DNA of 64,000 bases from DTPS01 sp049591295 (GTDB lineage Bacteria; Acidobacteriota; UBA4820; DSQY01): NCBI GenBank assembly GCA_049591295.1, contig JBAWEQ010000230.1, positions 11,649 through 75,648 on the forward strand. The letters run 5' to 3'. Below, in pieces: positions 7,891-16,507 of this stretch. The translations under genes and the position numbers were made by a program. The notes under the pieces are model-generated. The model was not told the origin of the DNA. It saw only the letters and a list, made by a program, of their open reading frames with translations, and did no database searches. The number at the start of each line of letters is the position of its first letter. Position 1 is the stretch's first letter.

Positions 7891-8996
7891 TGCGCGTACC
7901 TTCTCGAACGGACGTTGGCCGCCAGTCCCACGAAGAGGCTCATGCTGACCAGGAAGGAGCCGCCGTAGGAGAGGAAGGGGAGCGGGATGCCCGTGGTGGG
8001 CACGAGGCCGATGACCATTCCGATGTTGATCAGCACGTGGTACAGGATGACGGCGAAGGCGCAGAGGACGATGAACCGGCCTTCGGAATCCCGGGCTGCC
8101 GAGGCGGTGCTCAGGAACCTCAGCAGGAGCGAGAGGTAGAGCCCGAGGAGGGCCAGGGAACCCAGAAATCCAGTCTCTTCGGCCACTACGCCGAAGATGA
8201 AATCGGTGTGGGGCGCCGGAAGGAAATTGAGCCGGTTCTGCGTGCCCGAGTAGAGACCCTTCCCCAGCAACTCGCCCGAGCCCACGGCGATGCGGGCCTG
8301 GTTCACCTGGTAGCCGGCTCCCCTCGTGTTCGCGGTGGGGTGGATGAAGGTGATGATGCGGTCCTTCTGGTAGGGCTTGAGGAAGGTGAACCATCCCAGC
8401 GCCAGGAGCAGTACGAGCGTCAGGATCCCGATGGCGCACCATTTCACGATCTGAGTCAGGGGAAGGAAGCTGAGGTAGAGGGCTACCGCAACGAGGGGGA
8501 TAAAGGTCGTGGCTGTCCCGAAGTCTGGCTGCAGTAGAGTCAGGAGCATGGGCAACCCGATGATCCCCGAGAGGATGCCGATCTCCCGCCATCCCATGGC
8601 CCTGCCCACGAGCTCCTTGATGAAGGCCGCTCCGGCGAGGGCTGCGGCGATCTTGGCAAACTCAGACGGCTCGAAGCCGATGGGCCCGATGTAGAGCCAG
8701 GACTTGTGGCCACCGACGTAATGTCCCAACACGGGCATCGAGAGGAGCACCACGACGCAAAGGCCGTAAAGCAGGTAACTGTACTCGACCCAGATTTCAT
8801 AGGGGATCAGGAACGCCAGGGAAAACGCGCCAAAGGCAAGGACAGCCCAGAACATCTGACGGTTGCCGAGATAAGCGAAGCGCGTCCCGAATGTGGCCGA
8901 GCGCACCATCAAAACTCCAAAGATGAGCAGGGTCAGGTAGAGCGCCACGGTGACGAAGTCTCCGTAGGACACGGCCTCCCGAAGCGTCTTCTTCAT
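7887..8996 (-). CDS. rodA: Rod shape-determining protein RodA, SEDS peptidoglycan polymerase
   Basis: RodA is the glycosyltransferase of the elongasome, paired with PBP2. The 369-residue polytopic protein shows family motifs: LAFLIPYEIWVEYSYLLYG, GWLTFLKP-type loop, the long extracellular loop with GSGELLGKGLYSGTQN and LPAPHTDFIFGVVAEETGF (containing the conserved acidic residue), and the C-terminal IGMVIGLVPTTGIPLPF and SYGGSFLVS. It sits directly behind mrdA with an ATGA overlap and ends with GTGA shared with the ThiF-like gene. Confidence 0.97.
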   Translation of the reverse strand: MKKTLREAVSYGDFVTVALYLTLLIFGVLMVRSATFGTRFAYLGNRQMFWAVLAFGAFSLAFLIPYEIWVEYSYLLYGLCVVVLLSMPVLGHYVGGHKSWLYIGPIGFEPSEFAKIAAALAGAAFIKELVGRAMGWREIGILSGIIGLPMLLTLLQPDFGTATTFIPLVAVALYLSFLPLTQIVKWCAIGILTLVLLLALGWFTFLKPYQKDRIITFIHPTANTRGAGYQVNQARIAVGSGELLGKGLYSGTQNRLNFLPAPHTDFIFGVVAEETGFLGSLALLGLYLSLLLRFLSTASAARDSEGRFIVLCAFAVILYHVLINIGMVIGLVPTTGIPLPFLSYGGSFLVSMSLFVGLAANVRSRRYAQ

Positions 8997-10945
8997 GGCT
9001 GGCCTCGGGGGTTCGCGCCCCCTCCGTACCGGGCTGTGATGAGCCGCTGCGGCTCCTGCGGGGTCAGGCGTACCTTGAGGGGGGCATCCGGCTTGGGCGG
9101 CGTCTCCTGGTTCGGCGCTTGGCCCTCTGGCGCCGCCTTGGTGCCTTCATCCGGCTGGGCCGGCTTTTTGCCCAGCAGGATGTACTCCAGTCCAGCTTTG
9201 GCGATCTTGGCCGCGAGTGTGCCCCCGTGGCCGCCGTGCTCCACCATGACGACGAAGGCCACGGAGGGATTGCCGGCCGGAGCGAATCCCGCGAACCAGG
9301 CGTGGTCGCGCTGGTCTTTCGGGAGCGACATGGAGTTGCGGCCCGCGCTGGCTGCCACCACCTGGGCCGTGCCCGTCTTTGCGCAGACCGCCACGCCGGG
9401 GATGCGGCAGGCCGTACCGGTGCCGCTCTCCACCACCAATTGGAGCGCCTGCTTGAGGACGGCCTCAGTCTGGGGGGAGATGGCGACCGAGCTCTCGAGC
9501 TTGGGCGGACCCTCCAGGAGCTTGGGCTGAAAGCGCTCTCCGCCCGTGGCGAGGGTCGAGTAGATGGAAAGGAGCTGAAGGGGCGTGACGGTCAAATAGC
9601 CTTGCCCGATGGCCACGGGCAGGTTGTCGCCCGGGTACCAGGGGCCCAAATGTCGTTTGGCTTTCCATGCCGGCGACGGGAAAAAGCCGCCGATCTCGGA
9701 GGGCAAATCGACGCCGGTTTTGATGCCGAGGCCAAAGAACTTTGCCCATTTGTCCATGCGCTGGATGCCGATCCGGTCTCCGGCGTGGTAGAAGTAGACG
9801 TCGCAGGAATCCTGGATGCCCTTCAGAAGATCGACGGTACCGTGGCCGCCCTTGGCCCAGCAGTGAAAGACGCGTCCGCCGAAATCCCAATATCCAGGAC
9901 AGTAAAAGGTGGTGTCCGGCGTCAGAACGCCGTCTTCGAGACCGACCAGGGCCACAAAGGGTTTGAAGGTGGAGCCCGGAGGATAGACCCCCTGGATTGG
10001 GCGGTCGAGAAGCGGGTGGCTCGGTTCTTCGGAGAGTTCCCGCCACTTGGAGGCGGGTATGGCGCCCGAGAAGAGATTGGGGTCGAAGTTGGGCAGGCTG
10101 ACCCAGGCCAGGATGTCACCGGTGTAGGGATTCATGAAGACCGCCGAGCCGTGCTCTTCCCCGAAGGCCTGTTCCAGGATGTTCTGGAGCTGAATGTCCA
10201 GAGTCAGGTGCACCGTCTGCCCCGGAACGGGCTCACGCCGGATGCCTACACCCGGCAGCTTCAGGGTGGGGTCCTCCACCTCTCGCCCCAGGCTGTTGAC
10301 CTGAGCCATGCGCAGGCCATTCTTACCCATGAGGAGCGCGTTGGCGGTGCGCTCCACTCCCGACTTGCCCACCTCGATGAAGGGGTCGTTGTCCGACACT
10401 CGCAGCTTCTGGGCCTCTTCGGGAGAGAGGAGCCCCACATAGCCCAGTGCGTGGCTGGCCACAGGCCCGAAGGGATACTCTCGCCGGAGCTCCATCTCGA
10501 TTCTCAGCATCTTGAGCTCGTCCTGATTGGCCTCCACCTTCTGCATCCAGGCGGTCGGTATGTCCCGGGCCAGGACGGCCAGGCTCGGCACGGGGCTGCG
10601 GCGCAGGGCGGCCTGCACCTCTTCCCTAGTCATGACCAGGCCCAGGATCCGCTGCATGCTCAGAAGGGTCTGGTCAAGAGAGCCCCCCTTCGCCGTGTCC
10701 AGCACGAGGGAGAAGGAGACTTGGTTTCTGCAGAGAACCGCGCCGTTTCGGTCCAGGAGCATGCCACGGGGCGCCCGCAGCACCGTGGGACGGGTGTAGT
10801 TGTTTTCCGAAAGCAACCGGTAGTACGGGCCCTGAATGACCTGGAGGTAGAAAAGCCTGAGGGCGAAGACCACGAACAGGATCCAGAGAATGGCCTGGAG
10901 GAATTGGATCTTGTTCTGCAGGGAGGGTTCCTGCGCGCCGTTCAT
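8993..10945 (-). CDS. mrdA: Penicillin-binding protein 2, elongasome transpeptidase
   Basis: Class B PBP that crosslinks peptidoglycan during side-wall elongation. The 650-residue protein has one N-terminal transmembrane anchor (AILWILFVVFALRLFYLQV), a dimerization/pedestal domain starting APRGMLLDRNG, and a transpeptidase domain with all three active-site motifs: SxxK in PPGSTFKPF (~residue 324), SxN-type SCDVYFY (~382) and KTG in AKTGTAQV (~522). A C-terminal proline/lysine-rich tail of about 50 residues follows. It overlaps mreD upstream and rodA downstream as ATGA, the standard mre-mrd-rod order. Confidence 0.97.
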   Translation of the reverse strand: MNGAQEPSLQNKIQFLQAILWILFVVFALRLFYLQVIQGPYYRLLSENNYTRPTVLRAPRGMLLDRNGAVLCRNQVSFSLVLDTAKGGSLDQTLLSMQRILGLVMTREEVQAALRRSPVPSLAVLARDIPTAWMQKVEANQDELKMLRIEMELRREYPFGPVASHALGYVGLLSPEEAQKLRVSDNDPFIEVGKSGVERTANALLMGKNGLRMAQVNSLGREVEDPTLKLPGVGIRREPVPGQTVHLTLDIQLQNILEQAFGEEHGSAVFMNPYTGDILAWVSLPNFDPNLFSGAIPASKWRELSEEPSHPLLDRPIQGVYPPGSTFKPFVALVGLEDGVLTPDTTFYCPGYWDFGGRVFHCWAKGGHGTVDLLKGIQDSCDVYFYHAGDRIGIQRMDKWAKFFGLGIKTGVDLPSEIGGFFPSPAWKAKRHLGPWYPGDNLPVAIGQGYLTVTPLQLLSIYSTLATGGERFQPKLLEGPPKLESSVAISPQTEAVLKQALQLVVESGTGTACRIPGVAVCAKTGTAQVVAASAGRNSMSLPKDQRDHAWFAGFAPAGNPSVAFVVMVEHGGHGGTLAAKIAKAGLEYILLGKKPAQPDEGTKAAPEGQAPNQETPPKPDAPLKVRLTPQEPQRLITARYGGGANPRGQP

Positions 10946-11424
10946 GGCCGTTCCTCCGGAAAGAGCTTGCGCGCGGCCAATTCGAACCCCGCCGCCATCA
11001 GCCCCGTCACCAGACTGCCCAGGAGAACGGGGACGAAGAACGGGGCGGCCAGGGGAAGGCCGAGCAGGAGGTAGAGTAGCGCCACCAAGCCCGCGTCCAC
11101 AATGTAGCTGGCCCAGCCGAAGAAGGCCAAGGGAACCACCCCTTGCAGCATGACCTTGGAACCGATCCAGCCGAGCAGATAACCCAGCAAGGTGAAGGCG
11201 GTGCCGTGGAAGCCCACGTACGGGAGGAAATAGGCGTCGCAGAGGGCTCCGAGAAAGGCTCCCCAGAGCAGCCCGGAGAGCTTACCGCCCCTGAGCGCCA
11301 GGACCGTGAGCAGGGCGAGGAAGGGGTTGGCGATGGTGAGCCCGCCCGACACGAGGGGCAGCAGGGTTTGCACGGCCACGGCCATGAACAGGAGCAGGAG
11401 GGAGGCGATGAGTCGCTTACCCAT
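10942..11424 (-). CDS. mreD: Rod shape-determining membrane protein MreD
   Basis: A small polytopic protein of 160 residues with five or six hydrophobic segments. Family features include the N-terminal helix LIASLLLLFMAVAVQTLL, NPFLALLTVLALRGGKLSGLLWGAFLGALCDAYF and GTAFTLLGYLLGWIGSKV. MreD is part of the elongasome membrane core with MreC, PBP2 and RodA. It overlaps mreC by eight bases and mrdA by four (ATGA). Confidence 0.93.
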   Translation of the reverse strand: MGKRLIASLLLLFMAVAVQTLLPLVSGGLTIANPFLALLTVLALRGGKLSGLLWGAFLGALCDAYFLPYVGFHGTAFTLLGYLLGWIGSKVMLQGVVPLAFFGWASYIVDAGLVALLYLLLGLPLAAPFFVPVLLGSLVTGLMAAGFELAARKLFPEERP

Positions 11425-12229
11425 TGGTCTTCCTGAGGAGCAGAACCCACATGAGGTCGCCGAGGCGGGATGCCGGGCTGAGGGTGATCCGCTTCAGGTA
11501 GTCCGGGCCGTCCGACACCTCGGTGACGGTGCCCATCCGGATCCCCGGAGGGAAGATCCCGTCCTCGCCTGAGGTCACGAAGAGGTCGCCCGCCTTCACG
11601 TCGGCCTCGTTGGATACCCAGCGGACGGAGAGGGTGCGTCCCTCTCCCACGGCCACGCCGTGGACGCCCGAACGGTCCGACATGACCCCCACCGCCGAGC
11701 TGGGGTCCGTCACCAGCAGGATCCGGTACAGGGGGCCGATGCGCGTCTGAACCCTTCCCACGGCGCCCTGGGGCCCGATCACCGGCGTACGGTCCGGAAA
11801 GGACAGATCGCTTCTGCACGACACGAGCAGGTAGCGCCCGAAGGGCACCCCGAATTCCGTGAGCGCCTTGGCGCCGAACACCTGGTAGCCAGTCGGCTTC
11901 GGCGCCTTGATGAGTTCGCGGAGCTGGAGCACCTCCTTTTCGAGGGCCTGGCTGATCTCCAACCTGCCTTGGAGTTCCCGGTTGTCCTCCTCCAGCCTCT
12001 CGGCCTTCACGGCGGCGTCCCTCTGCCAAAAATAGGCTTGGAGGCCCTCCCTGGTGAGCCGGTTGGCCGAGTCGTAGACGGACAAGAAAGGGCCGAACGC
12101 GCCGAGGGCGAGGCTGCTGAGGGCAGATTGCGTCCCCCGCCTGACCTGCCAGCCCAGGAGGACGAGGTAGCCGGCCATCAAGAGGACGAGCAGGACTTCG
12201 GGCCGGCGGATGGGCGACCTGCGGGACAT
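11417..12229 (-). CDS. mreC: Rod shape-determining protein MreC
   Basis: Periplasmic scaffold of the elongasome that activates PBP2. The 270-residue protein has an N-terminal signal-anchor (VLLVLLMAGYLVLLGWQV), a coiled coil at about residues 70-100 (AVKAERLEEDNRELQGRLEI) and the double beta-barrel domain with YLLVSCRSDLSF, VIGPQGAVGRVQTRIGPLYR and LFVTSGEDGIFPPGIRMGTV. Its ATG shares one base with the mreB stop (TAATG), so the two are translationally coupled. Confidence 0.96.
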   Translation of the reverse strand: MSRRSPIRRPEVLLVLLMAGYLVLLGWQVRRGTQSALSSLALGAFGPFLSVYDSANRLTREGLQAYFWQRDAAVKAERLEEDNRELQGRLEISQALEKEVLQLRELIKAPKPTGYQVFGAKALTEFGVPFGRYLLVSCRSDLSFPDRTPVIGPQGAVGRVQTRIGPLYRILLVTDPSSAVGVMSDRSGVHGVAVGEGRTLSVRWVSNEADVKAGDLFVTSGEDGIFPPGIRMGTVTEVSDGPDYLKRITLSPASRLGDLMWVLLLRKTNG

Positions 12230-13260
12230 TATTCGATGGCGACGCGTTTGAGGAGATCGAAGTCCACGAGCATCTTCCCGGCCCCCAACACGACCGAGGA
12301 GAGGGGATCGTCCGCGATGAGCACCGGCAGGCCGGTTTCCTCCCGAAGCCGCTTGTCCAGGTTCTTGAGCAGTGCCCCGCCTCCGGTCAGCACGATGCCG
12401 CGGTCCACGATGTCCGCGGCGAGTTCCGGCGGCGTCTGCTCCAGGGCCTGCTTGACGGCGTCGATGATGACCGAGACGGTCTCCGAGAGGGCCTCCCGGA
12501 TCTCCTCGGCGGAAACGAGGACGGTCTTGGGGATCCCCTCCACGAGGTCGCGCCCCTTGATCTCCGCCGAATTCTCCTCCTCCAGGGGATAGGCCGATCC
12601 GAGGCGGATCTTCACCTCCTCCGCCGTCCTCTCCCCGATGAGCAGGTTGTACCGCTTCTTGACGTACTGGATGATGGCCTCGTCCATCTCGTTGCCGGCC
12701 ACCCTGACCGTACGCGAGTAGACGATGCCCGCCATGGAGATGACCGCCACGTCCGTGGTGCCCCCTCCTATGTCCACGATGAGGTTGCCCGTGGGTTCGG
12801 TGATGGGCATGCCCGCGCCGATGGCCGCGGCCATCGGCTCCTCCACCATGGCCACGTAGGAGGCCTTGGCCCTGTAGGCCGAGTCCCGTACCGCCCGCTT
12901 CTCCACCTGGGTGATCTGGCTGGGCACGCAGATGACGATCCTGGGCCTCACCACGAGCTTGCGGTTGTGGGCCTTCTTGATGAAGTAATCGAGCATCTTC
13001 TCCGTGTGCTCGAAATCCGCAATGACCCCGTCCTTCATGGGTTTGATGGCCTGGATGTTGCCCGGGGTGCGTCCGAGCATCTCCTTGGCCTCGGTCCCGA
13101 CGGCCTCGATGCGTCCCGTCTTCATGTTCATGGCCACGATGGAGGGTTCGCGCACGACGATGCCCTGCCCCTTCACGTAGACCAGGGTGTACGCCGTCCC
13201 GAGATCGATGGCGAGGTCGTTGGACAGGAAGGAAAAGGGCGAACGCAAGCTAAAGGGCAT
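12229..13260 (-). CDS. mreB: Rod shape-determining protein MreB, bacterial actin
   Basis: Membrane-bound actin homologue that organises side-wall synthesis. Its 343 residues match family length. Phosphate-1 motif DLGTAYTLVYVKGQGIV, the phosphate-2 motif VDIGGGTTDVAVIS and the adenosine motif LTGGGALLKNLDKRL are intact, and the amphipathic N-terminus (SLRSPFSFL) would bind the membrane. The ribosome site TTAGGAGCCCCC overlaps the stop codon of the upstream GGDEF gene, which ends eight bases before it. First gene of the mreBCD-mrdA-rodA module. Confidence 0.98.
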   Translation of the reverse strand: MPFSLRSPFSFLSNDLAIDLGTAYTLVYVKGQGIVVREPSIVAMNMKTGRIEAVGTEAKEMLGRTPGNIQAIKPMKDGVIADFEHTEKMLDYFIKKAHNRKLVVRPRIVICVPSQITQVEKRAVRDSAYRAKASYVAMVEEPMAAAIGAGMPITEPTGNLIVDIGGGTTDVAVISMAGIVYSRTVRVAGNEMDEAIIQYVKKRYNLLIGERTAEEVKIRLGSAYPLEEENSAEIKGRDLVEGIPKTVLVSAEEIREALSETVSVIIDAVKQALEQTPPELAADIVDRGIVLTGGGALLKNLDKRLREETGLPVLIADDPLSSVVLGAGKMLVDFDLLKRVAIE

Positions 13261-13268
13261 GGGGGCTC

Positions 13269-14336
13269 CTAACTGTAAACTGCACAGCCGTTCTTGGTGG
13301 ATTCCTTGATCCGGTACATGGCCTGATCGGCCCGCTGGATCAGGGTCTCCGGGTCATCGCCGTGATCGGGAGCGACGGCGATCCCGAAACTCGCCGAAAG
13401 GGTGAAGGCGCAGCCTGTGCTGGCCTCATAGTCGTGGGCGGCGATGGAGCGGCGGAGACGCTCGGCCACCAGCCGGCTGCCCTCGACGTCGGTGTTGGGA
13501 AGAATGATGACGAACTCGTCTCCGCCGTAGCGGACGACCACGTCCACATTGCGCACCAGCCCCTTCAGGATGCCGCCCACCACCTGGAGCGTCCTGCTCC
13601 CCATGAGGTGGCCGTAGCGGTCGTTGACCTGCTTGAAGCCGTCCAGGTCGAGAAAGACCAGGGCCACGGGATAGTGGTAGCGGCCGCCCCTGATGAGCTC
13701 CACCTTCAGGGACTGTCGGAGGTAGCGTGAATTGTAGAGCTGGGTGAGGTCGTCCACGAGGCTGAGCTGCTTGATGCGCTGGAAGAGATAGGCGTTCTCG
13801 ATGGCGATGGCGACGGGCTCGGCGAAGAGGGTCGCGGTCTCCAGGTCAGCCTCGGTGAACTCCTCCTCTCCGCCCTTGTTGATCACTTCGAGTACGCCGA
13901 GGGTCTTTCCCCGGCTCCTGAGGGGGACGCACAGGATGGATCGCGTCTGAAATTGGGTCAGCCGGTCTAGCTCGGGATTGAAGAGCGGAGAGCGGGCGGC
14001 GTCGTTGATCATCATGGCGCGCCCCTTAGCGGCCACCTCTCCCGCGATGCCTTCACCGACCCGGAGCTTGAGTTCCTTGAGCGGGGCCGCCTTGCTGCCC
14101 ATGACGCCCTTGAATACGAGGTTCTCGCCGGCTTCGTCCATGAGGAGGAGGCTCCAGGCCTCGGACCGGACGAGCAGTTGGACCCGCTCCATGATGTAGT
14201 CGATGAGCGCCTCCGGCTCCAGGAGAGAGTTGGCCGTCCTGACCACCTCAGCCAAAAGGCGAAGCTGTTCGCCCTTGCGGTCGTGGATGACCAGGAGTTC
14301 CTCGTATTTCCTCTTGTAGGATACATTTGCGGCCAT
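13269..14336 (-). CDS. GAF domain diguanylate cyclase (GGDEF)
   Basis: Makes cyclic di-GMP from two GTP. Residues ~20-180 form a GAF sensor domain (LLAEVVRTANSLLEPEALID, VPLRSRGKTLGVLEVINKGG). A short helix (LFQRIKQL) leads to the GGDEF domain from SLVDDLTQLYNSRYL, with the active motif RYGGDEFVI near residue 268. Five residues upstream is an RxxD inhibitory I-site (RNVD), so product feedback is likely. It has no EAL domain and no membrane segment. It lies between a FecR-like gene (21 bases upstream) and mreB (8 bases downstream), so the same transcript makes a c-di-GMP synthase and the elongasome. Confidence 0.95.
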   Translation of the reverse strand: MAANVSYKRKYEELLVIHDRKGEQLRLLAEVVRTANSLLEPEALIDYIMERVQLLVRSEAWSLLLMDEAGENLVFKGVMGSKAAPLKELKLRVGEGIAGEVAAKGRAMMINDAARSPLFNPELDRLTQFQTRSILCVPLRSRGKTLGVLEVINKGGEEEFTEADLETATLFAEPVAIAIENAYLFQRIKQLSLVDDLTQLYNSRYLRQSLKVELIRGGRYHYPVALVFLDLDGFKQVNDRYGHLMGSRTLQVVGGILKGLVRNVDVVVRYGGDEFVIILPNTDVEGSRLVAERLRRSIAAHDYEASTGCAFTLSASFGIAVAPDHGDDPETLIQRADQAMYRIKESTKNGCAVYS

Positions 14337-14357
14337 GGCCGGCCCATCAGAAGGGTG

Positions 14358-15785
14358 TCAGTACGAAGAAACCGACTGGAACTGCTTCCGCCAGATCGTC
14401 TCGTTGCCCTCGTCGTCGAAGGCGCGCACCTGTACGGCCTGGGTCCCGTAGTCGGAAAAGATCACGATTTTGCTGAAGGTGCCGTCGGCGTTGACGGGCA
14501 CTTCGATGTCGTTCACAGAGATGGAGACGCCCGGGTCGGTCGTGCCCTGGAGGATGACCCCGTCGCCGATGGGTGTGGCGTCCACGCTCAACTTGAGATC
14601 ACGCTTGATCTTGGGGCGCTGGTAGATCTGCAGGATCCGGAACCGGTAGATGGGCGACCAGAAGGTCCTCTTGTCGTCCCCCTCGGTTCGCAGCCGCCAG
14701 TAGTAGGTTCCGGCCGGCATGCCCTTCACGGTCACGTTATCGTCCCCTCGCACGGTCTGGTCCGTGAGCAGGGTCGAGAAGAGCGGCTTGGCCGAGAGTT
14801 CGAACCTCGTCACCGCGCCGCCGCCCTTCCACTTGAACACCATCGGCTGGTGGACCGGGTCCTCCAGCCGGAAGATCTGTTGGTCTTTCGGGGTGTCCGC
14901 CGCAGGGGGAGGGACAAGGGCCTCCGTCTGTCCCATGCCCGTGGAGGTCGTCACCACGGATACCCCCGTGGCACCCGCCTGAAGGGTCTCTTTCCGCCCG
15001 GCGGCCTCGATCTCGCCGGTGCCCGTGAAGATGGACGTGGTCACGTCCCCGTTGGCGGCCTGGCCCACGCCGACGCGAGAGGCCGCTGCCGGCCGGACCT
15101 TGGTGGTGTCCGTCGCGATGATGGACTCATCCTTCGCGGTCATGGTCTCCGGCGTCTGCGTCTCCACGAAGCCCTGCTTCAGAGCCACCTCGATGCGGCT
15201 GCCGCCGGCGGGACTGGTGCTCAACGCCTGGATCACGACCAGGGAGTCGGAGGAGATGATCTGGATCTGGCCGTTGTGGTATTTGATCTGGGCCGAGCTG
15301 TTCTTACCGGTACGCACGATGTCCCCATCCTCCAGGATCATCTGTTCGGAGGCATTCGTGAAGAGGTGCTGGCCCGTCCGCTTGACTTCCACCTGGCCCT
15401 CCGTCGTGACCAGGGTGGCGTACTTCTGCGACGTGCTCGAACTCGCCTGGGCATTCTTCAGGGTTTCCAGCACGTCGTTGGCCATGGATAGGGCCTTCGG
15501 GAAGTGCCCGGCCGCGAACTCGTTGCGGGCTTGCTGGAGCATGGTGCTGGTCTGTCTGAGGGTGGCCCTCACCTCGCCCGAGACGTCGGGGGTGTCCATC
15601 GTGTCCTGGAGCCGCTGGGCCTTCGTAAGCGCCCGTTCGGCCTGGATTTTGGGGTTTCCGTGCCAGCGCCAGTAGAAGAAGACCCCTCCACCGATCAGCC
15701 CGAGGGCGGCGAGCACAAGGATGATGCTGTAAATATCCTTGTACTTGATCGTGATCCAATCGAGCTCGCGGCCCCTCTGTGCCAT
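14358..15785 (-). CDS. Membrane-anchored FecR-like domain protein
   Basis: The 475-residue protein has one N-terminal transmembrane helix (IYSIILVLAALGLIGGGVFFYW) after a short cytoplasmic stretch. A helical region (~40-105) of TPR-like character follows. Then comes a FecR-like beta domain at about 110-200 with YATLVTTEGQVEVKR, GDIVRTGKNSSAQIKY and the serine/threonine-rich strand following. The C-terminal half holds repeated beta segments, including LPAGTYYWRLR-like strands (PAGTYYWRLRTEGDDK) and a last domain (GVSISVNDIEVPVNADGTF) resembling bacterial Ig/carboxypeptidase-regulatory folds. No FecI sigma factor or TonB receptor is adjacent, so classical iron signalling is unlikely; an envelope-binding role is inference. 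ATG 15785 is preceded by GGAAAGGGG; the upstream in-frame TTG has no such site. Confidence 0.78.
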   Translation of the reverse strand: MAQRGRELDWITIKYKDIYSIILVLAALGLIGGGVFFYWRWHGNPKIQAERALTKAQRLQDTMDTPDVSGEVRATLRQTSTMLQQARNEFAAGHFPKALSMANDVLETLKNAQASSSTSQKYATLVTTEGQVEVKRTGQHLFTNASEQMILEDGDIVRTGKNSSAQIKYHNGQIQIISSDSLVVIQALSTSPAGGSRIEVALKQGFVETQTPETMTAKDESIIATDTTKVRPAAASRVGVGQAANGDVTTSIFTGTGEIEAAGRKETLQAGATGVSVVTTSTGMGQTEALVPPPAADTPKDQQIFRLEDPVHQPMVFKWKGGGAVTRFELSAKPLFSTLLTDQTVRGDDNVTVKGMPAGTYYWRLRTEGDDKRTFWSPIYRFRILQIYQRPKIKRDLKLSVDATPIGDGVILQGTTDPGVSISVNDIEVPVNADGTFSKIVIFSDYGTQAVQVRAFDDEGNETIWRKQFQSVSSY

Positions 15786-15810
15786 GGGAAACCCCTTTCC
15801 AGCCAATCGA

Positions 15811-15839
15811 ATGATACCCCATAGCCGTCAAGGGCTCAA
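15811..15839 (-). promoter_or_regulatory. Putative sigma70-type promoter for the FecR-GGDEF-mre run
   Basis: On the minus strand, TTGAGC (15839-15834) is separated by exactly 17 bases from TATCAT (15816-15811), about 25 bases before the ATG of the FecR-like gene. The -10 matches five of six consensus bases and the -35 four of six. It would head a run of roughly eleven genes reaching priA and perhaps the DUF4404 gene. Confidence 0.5.
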
Positions 15840-15877
15840 GCCCGATGAGGCCTTTGCCGGGCCGGTGCGATGTTCAC

Positions 15878-15907
15878 TTGCCGGAGGGCTCCCTCCGGCC
15901 CCATAAT
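15878..15907 (+). promoter_or_regulatory. Putative divergent promoter with a palindrome in its spacer
   Basis: On the plus strand TTGCCG (15878-15883) is followed after 18 bases by CATAAT (15902-15907), 21 bases before the thioredoxin-like ATG. The spacer contains a perfect 9-bp inverted repeat GCCGGAGGG-CT-CCCTCCGGC (15880-15899). It could be an operator placed between the -35 and -10, or a short terminator-like hairpin. Both readings are inference. Confidence 0.4.
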
Positions 15908-15928
15908 ACGGCTCCAGGAGGTCCGTCC

Positions 15929-16507
15929 ATGAAGGGTCAGAATGCTGCTCCGGCTGGTTCGGGAGGCTCCATGAGGAGCTTTTGGATCGTCATCGCCTTG
16001 GCCGTGGCGATCCTCGGCGTCTACTTGCTCCGGACGGGCCTTCGCGGCGGTGGGCCTGCGGGGCTGGTACCCTCGGGCCAACGTTCTCCCGCCGGTACGG
16101 CGGCCATCGAGCCCGTGACGTCCGGTGCCAGCTCCGTGGACCTGGCTTCGTTGAAGGGAAAGGTCGTCGTTCTCCACTTCTGGGCGACCTGGTGCCCGCC
16201 CTGCAGGGCCGAGTTTCCGGAGTTTGCACGGTACGCCGGGGCTCACCAGGAGGACCCTGGAATCGTCATCCTCCCGGTGTCGGTAGACAACGACAAGGCG
16301 CCGGTTCTGACCTTCCTCCAGGCCATTCCGCAGCATTTCCCCGTCTACATCGACCAGGGCGGACTGGCGGACCAGATGGGCGTGACCGCCATCCCCACGA
16401 CCGTAGTCCTGGACCGGGAGGGCAAGGTGGCCTGGACGGCGCAGGGCGCCACGGACTGGTCGTCCAAGGGCGTCCCGGCGGTGGTCCGAAAGCTGGATCA
16501 TGAGTGA
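15929..16507 (+). CDS. Membrane-anchored thioredoxin-fold protein (TlpA/ResA type)
   Basis: Thiol-disulfide oxidoreductase acting outside the cytoplasm. The 192-residue product has an N-terminal transmembrane helix (FWIVIALAVAILGVYLL) and then a thioredoxin domain with the active-site motif HFWATWCPPCRAEFPEF near residue 83 and the cis-proline loop VTAIPTTVVLDREG near residue 150. CPPC and the family make a periplasmic reductant for cytochrome c or other thiols likely. CCAGGAGGTCCGTCC supports ATG 15929. The stop lies inside the start region of the aldehyde dehydrogenase gene (8-base overlap), so the two are coupled. Confidence 0.9.
   Translation: MKGQNAAPAGSGGSMRSFWIVIALAVAILGVYLLRTGLRGGGPAGLVPSGQRSPAGTAAIEPVTSGASSVDLASLKGKVVVLHFWATWCPPCRAEFPEFARYAGAHQEDPGIVILPVSVDNDKAPVLTFLQAIPQHFPVYIDQGGLADQMGVTAIPTTVVLDREGKVAWTAQGATDWSSKGVPAVVRKLDHE

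Noticed and set aside
9119..11074. Long open frame opposite mrdA
   Set aside because: Shadow of a confidently identified gene; composition typical of GC-skewed antisense frames.
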